Part shown: positions 60,181 through 64,000 of the stretch, piece by piece
Layout: each line of letters begins with the position of its first letter
Numbering within the stretch: the first letter of the stretch is position 1
Assembly: GCA_049279675.1 (NCBI GenBank)
Contig: JBAPOP010000076.1
Coordinates: 59,432-123,431 of the forward strand
Source of the DNA: Palsa-147 sp049279675
GTDB lineage: Bacteria > Acidobacteriota > Terriglobia > Acidiferrales > UBA7541
Length of the DNA: 64,000 nt
Reading direction: 5' to 3'
Made by a program: the position numbers and the translations under genes
Notes under the pieces: generated by a model
Databases searched by the model: none
Seen by the model: the letters and a program-made list of their open reading frames with translations, nothing else
What the model was told of the DNA's origin: nothing

Positions 60181-61773
60181 GTGACTCAAATCAAAAAAGT
60201 GAAATTGCCGAACAGCCATCGCGATCCGTATCCGGGCGCGCGCCGCGTCGGCCCGGCCGATCCGAACGAGATTATTGACGTCACTGTGTATGTGGCGCGG
60301 CGATCCAAAGCGATGAGACTCTTTCCAAATATCGATGATCTCGGACGCACGCCGATTGCCGAGCGCCGCTATCTCACGCGGGAGGAGTTTGCGGCGATGC
60401 ACGGAGCCGCGGCTGATGATCTTTCACGGATAGGCGAATTCGCGGAGGAAAGCGGCCTTCGGGTGAAAAGCGCAAATGCAGGGCGCCGGTCGGTTGTTTT
60501 GACGGGAACTGTGTCCGCGTTCGCGAAGGCGTTTGAGGTTGATCTCGGGCGCTACGATTGTCCGAGTGGAGAGTTTCGAGGACGAACGGGCCAGCTGCAG
60601 ATTCCTGCTGAACTCTCGACGATTATCGAAGGCGTCTTTGGGCTCGACAATCGTCCGCAGGCTTTGACGCATTTTCGAATTCGGGGCGAGGGCACGAAGG
60701 CTGCGGCGCCAGAAGCTGCAGCCGCTGCGTTCACGCCCGTTCAGGTGGCGAGCCTTTACGATTTTCCGTCCGGCGTGAACGGCAGCGGGGAATGCATCGG
60801 GATTCTCGAGCTCGGCGGCGGATACAACGCGAGCGATCTCGCATCGTTTTTCGGAGGATTAGGATTGGCGACTCCGAGCGTCGTCGCCGTGTCTGTGGAT
60901 GGCGGAGCGAACACGCCCGTCGGCGACCCGAATAGCGCGGATGCTGAAGTCGCGCTCGATATTGAAGTGGCTGGCGCCGTTGCTCAAGGCGCGAAGATCG
61001 CGGTCTATTTCGCGCCGAACACGGACCAGGGATTTCTGGATGCCCTCACAACCGCAATTCACGATACGACGAACAAGCCTTCAGTGATCTCAATTAGCTG
61101 GGGCGGGCCGGAAAGCAGTTGGACCAGCCAGGCGATGACCGCGATGGATTCGGCAAGCCAGGATGCGGCGATGCTCGGAGTAAGCATTTGCGTCGCATCG
61201 GGCGACAACGGCGCGACCGACGGCGTCTCAGACGGAAAGGATCATGTAGATTTCCCCGCTTCAAGCCCTTCGGTTCTTGGGTGCGGCGGAACGCTTCTCG
61301 AGGCGAGCGGAAATAAAATCACGGAGGAGGATGTGTGGAACGATGCGTCATCGGGGGGCGGAGCGGCGGGAGGCGGCGTAAGCCAATTCTTTGCGCTGCC
61401 ATCGTGGCAGAGCGCTGCAAAAGTGCCGGCGGCACCGAATGGATTTGTGGGGCGCGGCGTGCCGGATGTGTCGGGCGACGCCGATCCTGACTCCGGTTAC
61501 GAAATCGTGGTTGACGGCCAGCAAGAGGTCGTTGGAGGAACGAGCGCCGTCGCGCCGCTCTGGGCGGGACTGATTGCGCTGATGAATCAAAAACTTGGCA
61601 AGCCTGTGGGTTATTTGAATCCGACGATTTACGGGGCGAGCGTCGAAGCCACGTTTCACGACATTACGAGTGGAAATAATGACGGCTATTCGGCCGCCGT
61701 TGGATGGGATCCTTGCACGGGACTGGGCTCGCCTGACGGCGCGAAGCTGCTAAGCGCGATTTCGCCGACATGA
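60181..61773 (+). CDS. Sedolisin (S53) family serine peptidase
   Basis: A 530-residue acid peptidase of the sedolisin family. An N-terminal activation domain (residues ~1-165, DVTVYVARR, EAFDVDL-like EVDLGRY) precedes the catalytic domain. The Glu-Asp pair is in DAEVALDIEVAGAVA, the oxyanion Asp in SGDNGATDGVSD, and the nucleophile in VVGGTSAVAPLWAGL. C-terminal Ca2+ site: HDITSGNNDGYSAAVGWDPCTGLG. It starts with GTG, has no classical signal peptide and resembles kumamolisin in this. Probably secreted and self-activated at low pH. Confidence 0.92.
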   Translation: MTQIKKVKLPNSHRDPYPGARRVGPADPNEIIDVTVYVARRSKAMRLFPNIDDLGRTPIAERRYLTREEFAAMHGAAADDLSRIGEFAEESGLRVKSANAGRRSVVLTGTVSAFAKAFEVDLGRYDCPSGEFRGRTGQLQIPAELSTIIEGVFGLDNRPQALTHFRIRGEGTKAAAPEAAAAAFTPVQVASLYDFPSGVNGSGECIGILELGGGYNASDLASFFGGLGLATPSVVAVSVDGGANTPVGDPNSADAEVALDIEVAGAVAQGAKIAVYFAPNTDQGFLDALTTAIHDTTNKPSVISISWGGPESSWTSQAMTAMDSASQDAAMLGVSICVASGDNGATDGVSDGKDHVDFPASSPSVLGCGGTLLEASGNKITEEDVWNDASSGGGAAGGGVSQFFALPSWQSAAKVPAAPNGFVGRGVPDVSGDADPDSGYEIVVDGQQEVVGGTSAVAPLWAGLIALMNQKLGKPVGYLNPTIYGASVEATFHDITSGNNDGYSAAVGWDPCTGLGSPDGAKLLSAISPT

Positions 61774-61844
61774 AGCGCGGCTGATGACGGCGAGCTTCGA
61801 CAGAAACCTTCACTGCGTCCGCCGCGAGGGCTATAAACGTAGAA

Positions 61845-62168
61845 TCAGAGGCGGTCGATTTTCGCGGCGAGGATAAAGTCGCTCTCGGTGAGGCCGTTGA
61901 TCTTGTGCGTCCACGTTGTGATTTCCGCTTTGCCCCAGCCGAGAAGAATATCCGGATGATGCCCTTGTTCTTCCGCGACGCCGCCTACTTTATTCACGAA
62001 GGCGAGCGCCTGGCGGAAATCGGGAAAGGTAAACGTGCGCACGATGTGGTGCCCATCGACGACTATCCACTGCGGGACTTCTTTCGCGAGCCGCGCGAGT
62101 TCTTCGCCGGCGAGCGGCGGCACTCCGCCTTTGCATGGAACGCAAGTTTTGCTGGCAAGATCAGACAT
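61845..62168 (-). CDS. phhB: Pterin-4a-carbinolamine dehydratase
   Basis: A 107-residue protein that dehydrates 4a-hydroxytetrahydrobiopterin during pterin recycling. Active-site histidines are in EEQGHHPDILLGW and TWTHKINGLTESDF, the standard signature. The N-terminus has two Cys in TCVPCKGGVPPL, common in bacterial members. The ATG at 62168 has AAGGAG nine bases upstream, which decides against the 62189 start. No aromatic amino-acid hydroxylase is in the window. Confidence 0.92.
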   Translation of the reverse strand: MSDLASKTCVPCKGGVPPLAGEELARLAKEVPQWIVVDGHHIVRTFTFPDFRQALAFVNKVGGVAEEQGHHPDILLGWGKAEITTWTHKINGLTESDFILAAKIDRL

Positions 62169-62323
62169 TATTTGAATCTCCTTCATCAACCGAATCGATC
62201 TTAACGCAAATTCGATACTCAGATGTCATTTGCAGCTTACAGTTCGCGAATGGCAGAATTTTTGTTATCCTGCCGCCACGCAAGCCGCACCGAACGAGCC
62301 TGAACAAAGAAAGGTCAAAACGA

Positions 62324-62866
62324 ATGGCGGAAGAACCACAAGAGCTAGCTGAACGCGCGGAGCACGGCGCACACGATTCGAGCATGGCGCCGGTCACAAT
62401 CACGATGGCCATTCTTGCTGTGTTTGTCGCCGCTGCATCGCTGATGGGGCATCGCACTCACACGGAGGAGTTGCTGTCGCAGACCAGGGCCACCGACCAA
62501 TGGGCCTATTACCAGGCGAAGGACATTCGCCGGCACACGTATGAGTTGTTTGTCGACGAGATGAGTGTCTTCGCGTTGCAGAGCTCGCCGCAGGTGGATG
62601 CGATGAAGGATAAGTATCAGAAGGAAATTGAGCGTTACCGCGATCAGCAAAAAGACGCCGAAGCGGAAGCGAAGAAGACCGAGGCGGAAGTCGCGGTCTT
62701 GCAACATCGCGCGGACCGGTTCGATTTGGGCGAGGTGTTGCTCGAGGCCGCTTTGGTGATTTGCTCGATCACGCTGCTGACCCGCAACCGGATGTTCTGG
62801 GGTGCGGGAGTTGTATTGGGCTTAGCGGGCGTCGTGATTGCGGTGGCTGCGTTCTTAATTCATTAA
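62324..62866 (+). CDS. DUF4337 family membrane protein
   Basis: A 180-residue protein with an N-terminal transmembrane helix (VTITMAILAVFVAAASLMG, ~28-47), a middle coiled coil (~90-130, KYQKEIERYRDQQKDAEAEA) and two C-terminal helices (~140-178). The conserved phrase RATDQWAYYQAKDIRRHTYEL marks the DUF4337 family, function unknown. The frame opens far upstream at 62135, but the ATG at 62324 with AAAGAAAGG before it gives the normal family N-terminus. Confidence 0.85.
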   Translation: MAEEPQELAERAEHGAHDSSMAPVTITMAILAVFVAAASLMGHRTHTEELLSQTRATDQWAYYQAKDIRRHTYELFVDEMSVFALQSSPQVDAMKDKYQKEIERYRDQQKDAEAEAKKTEAEVAVLQHRADRFDLGEVLLEAALVICSITLLTRNRMFWGAGVVLGLAGVVIAVAAFLIH

Positions 62867-62875
62867 CCGGGATGA

Positions 62876-63745
62876 TTATTTCGCCGCGGCGGAGGAATGC
62901 GCTGCGACGTACGCCGCGATATAGGCGCCGAACACCTGCTCGAGCTTGCGGGTGATCGGGCCGGGCGCGGAAAACGTGTGGCCCGCCAGTTCGCCCACGC
63001 CGAGAAGGCTGCGATTCGTGGATGAGATGAACAGCTCGTCCGCCGAGTACAAATCTTCCGGCCGCAGCATGCATTCGTCAACGGGCACGCCCGCTGCCGC
63101 GCCGATCTCCAGAAGCACTGAGCGAGTGATTCCTTCGAGACATCCTGAGTTGAGCGGCGGAGTCAGCACGCGACCGTTGCGCACGCAAAAGATGTTTGCC
63201 GCCGTACATTCCGCAGCTTCGCCGCGCTCGTTGAGCAAGAGAACTTCGTCGTAGCCGTTCTGCTGCGCTTCGTAAAGATTCCATACGTTGAGGAGCCACG
63301 AAGTGACCTTTACGCCGGCGAGAGGCGATGCCGCATGGCGTCCCTGTTCGCGAATGCTCAGGCGCACTGCTTCGTGGTAGACCGGAAGGCCGGCGGAATA
63401 AATCAGCAAATCTGCATCGGGGAAAGTCTCTTCGCTGGCCCAGAAGTTTCGCTGATTGTGGATTACGTAAATTCTCGCCGTTCCGTCTGTTACGTGATTC
63501 GCGAGCAAGACCTCGCCGAGATGAGCGCGAACTTTGCTTTCGTCGAAGGGGAAAGGGCAGCGCGTTTTTGCCGCATCCTTCAGCAGCCTTTTCCAGTGAC
63601 GCTCGAATGCGAAGGGGACGCCATCGGCTACACGGAGAGTGGTGAACAGGCCCCATCCGCTCAAGAGCCCGCTTTGGCCCGGAGAGAGGCGTACGTCCTC
63701 CACCGGCAGCAGACGGTCGTTGTGAAAGACGTGACGATGGATCAT
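62876..63745 (-). CDS. Class IV aminotransferase (branched-chain / ADC lyase-like)
   Basis: A 289-residue fold-type IV PLP enzyme. The PLP Lys is in AGVKVTSWLLN and the cofactor Glu in EVLLLNERGEAAECTAANIF; the N-terminus has GLLSGWGLFTTLRV and FERHWKRL. These fit either a D-amino-acid/branched-chain aminotransferase or aminodeoxychorismate lyase. The sequence lacks the clear branched-chain signature, so I leave the substrate open. Nine bases separate its end from the convergent DUF4337 gene. Confidence 0.85.
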   Translation of the reverse strand: MIHRHVFHNDRLLPVEDVRLSPGQSGLLSGWGLFTTLRVADGVPFAFERHWKRLLKDAAKTRCPFPFDESKVRAHLGEVLLANHVTDGTARIYVIHNQRNFWASEETFPDADLLIYSAGLPVYHEAVRLSIREQGRHAASPLAGVKVTSWLLNVWNLYEAQQNGYDEVLLLNERGEAAECTAANIFCVRNGRVLTPPLNSGCLEGITRSVLLEIGAAAGVPVDECMLRPEDLYSADELFISSTNRSLLGVGELAGHTFSAPGPITRKLEQVFGAYIAAYVAAHSSAAAK

Positions 63746-63810
63746 CGGCTCTCCCGGGCGCGCGTAATAATTCTAGCGCAGTTTCGGGCCTGCAAATGCC
63801 GTAAGAAGAT

Positions 63811-64000
63811 TCAGTTCGGGCTGACGCGATCGGCCGGAACTTCGACTTCGCTGACGCCGCGGAAACTGAAGAGCAGCTTTACGAGATACTTCGGGGGGTC
63901 CTCACTGGTTTGCTTAACGATCGTTCCGACCGCGGCCGTTACGGCGGCGTGAAATAGCACGTCTTTCACTTGCAGACCTGCGAGATTCACACGTACGGAC
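63811..64000 (-). CDS. C-terminal end of an unidentified protein (5'-truncated by window)
   Basis: An open frame of 62 codons runs in from the window edge to a stop at 63811-63813. It includes VNLAGLQVKDVLFHAAV, EDPPKYLVKLLFSFRG and VSEVEVPADRVSPN. Composition and third-position GC match neighbouring genes, and the frame is in the direction of the aminotransferase, 65 bases away. No family is recognised from this fragment. Confidence 0.55.
   Translation of the reverse strand, partial: SVRVNLAGLQVKDVLFHAAVTAAVGTIVKQTSEDPPKYLVKLLFSFRGVSEVEVPADRVSPN

Noticed and set aside
1..64000. tRNA, rRNA, riboswitch or phage genes
   Set aside because: Looked for CCA-ended cloverleaf patterns, rRNA landmarks and integrase/capsid motifs by eye; found none, but this is not a substitute for a covariance search.

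Overview
The window reads as chromosomal DNA of a GC-rich, aerobic, Gram-negative soil-type bacterium, most likely an acidobacterium. This rests on gene content, not on a marker gene. The content includes an alternative complex III/caa3 oxidase block, a long BNR-repeat secreted protein, many secreted peptidases, DUF2127, DUF2252 and DUF4337 proteins, and families of GC-rich intergenic hairpins. No rRNA, tRNA, CRISPR array, transposase or phage gene was recognised.

Region 1 (1-9546) is one tightly overlapping electron-transfer operon. It encodes alternative complex III subunits (actB fragment, actD, actE, actF), a small one-TM protein, an SCO1-type copper chaperone and a complete A2-type caa3 cytochrome c oxidase (subunits II with fused cytochrome c, I, III, IV). 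The NrfD-like ActC is not at its usual place between actB and actD. Region 2 (9589-15693) has a small secreted protein, an MgtC/DUF4010 membrane protein, a DUF2127 protein and two divergent lipid/polyketide units: an ACP plus a beta-ketoacyl synthase on the minus strand, and a type III polyketide synthase plus an ICMT-like methyltransferase on the plus strand. Region 3 (15822-27263) holds a 1,060-residue BNR-repeat protein, a membrane-anchored pentapeptide-repeat protein, a PilZ protein, a cytochrome c, and a minus-strand operon of class III aminotransferase, M28 carboxypeptidase-like and P1-family peptidases.

Region 4 (27329-33763) looks like a polyphosphate/phosphoryl-transfer neighbourhood: PPK2 kinase, two thymidylate-kinase-like P-loop proteins (the second with Arg in place of the Walker A Lys), Ppx/GppA phosphatase, SixA, and a CHAD protein whose C-terminus is the same HD module as the Ppx C-terminus. 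Region 5 (33968-37491) has a Tat-exported gluconate-dehydrogenase-subunit-3-like protein with a GMC flavoprotein, then a DUF2252 protein. Region 6 (37492-42767) is the accessory part: a 0.9 kb repeat-filled gap with two copies of an unusual paired-motif element, rmuC, a restriction-endonuclease-like protein, and two small orphan genes bracketed by copies of a composite hairpin repeat.

Region 7 (42768-48544) contains a multicopper oxidase, a secreted phosphoesterase with a strong terminator, FdhD and an HD-GYP response regulator. Region 8 (48735-59953) is a purine-catabolism locus. An eight-gene minus-strand operon, in pathway order and mostly with 4-base overlaps, runs from guanine deaminase through xanthine dehydrogenase (three subunits), allantoinase, a fused allantoicase/OHCU decarboxylase and HIU hydrolase to urate oxidase. 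It would take guanine to ureidoglycolate and urea. A MATE exporter lies upstream and an aldolase-like gene is convergent. Region 9 (60181-64000) has a sedolisin peptidase, pterin-4a-carbinolamine dehydratase, a DUF4337 protein, a class IV aminotransferase and the C-terminal end of an unidentified protein.
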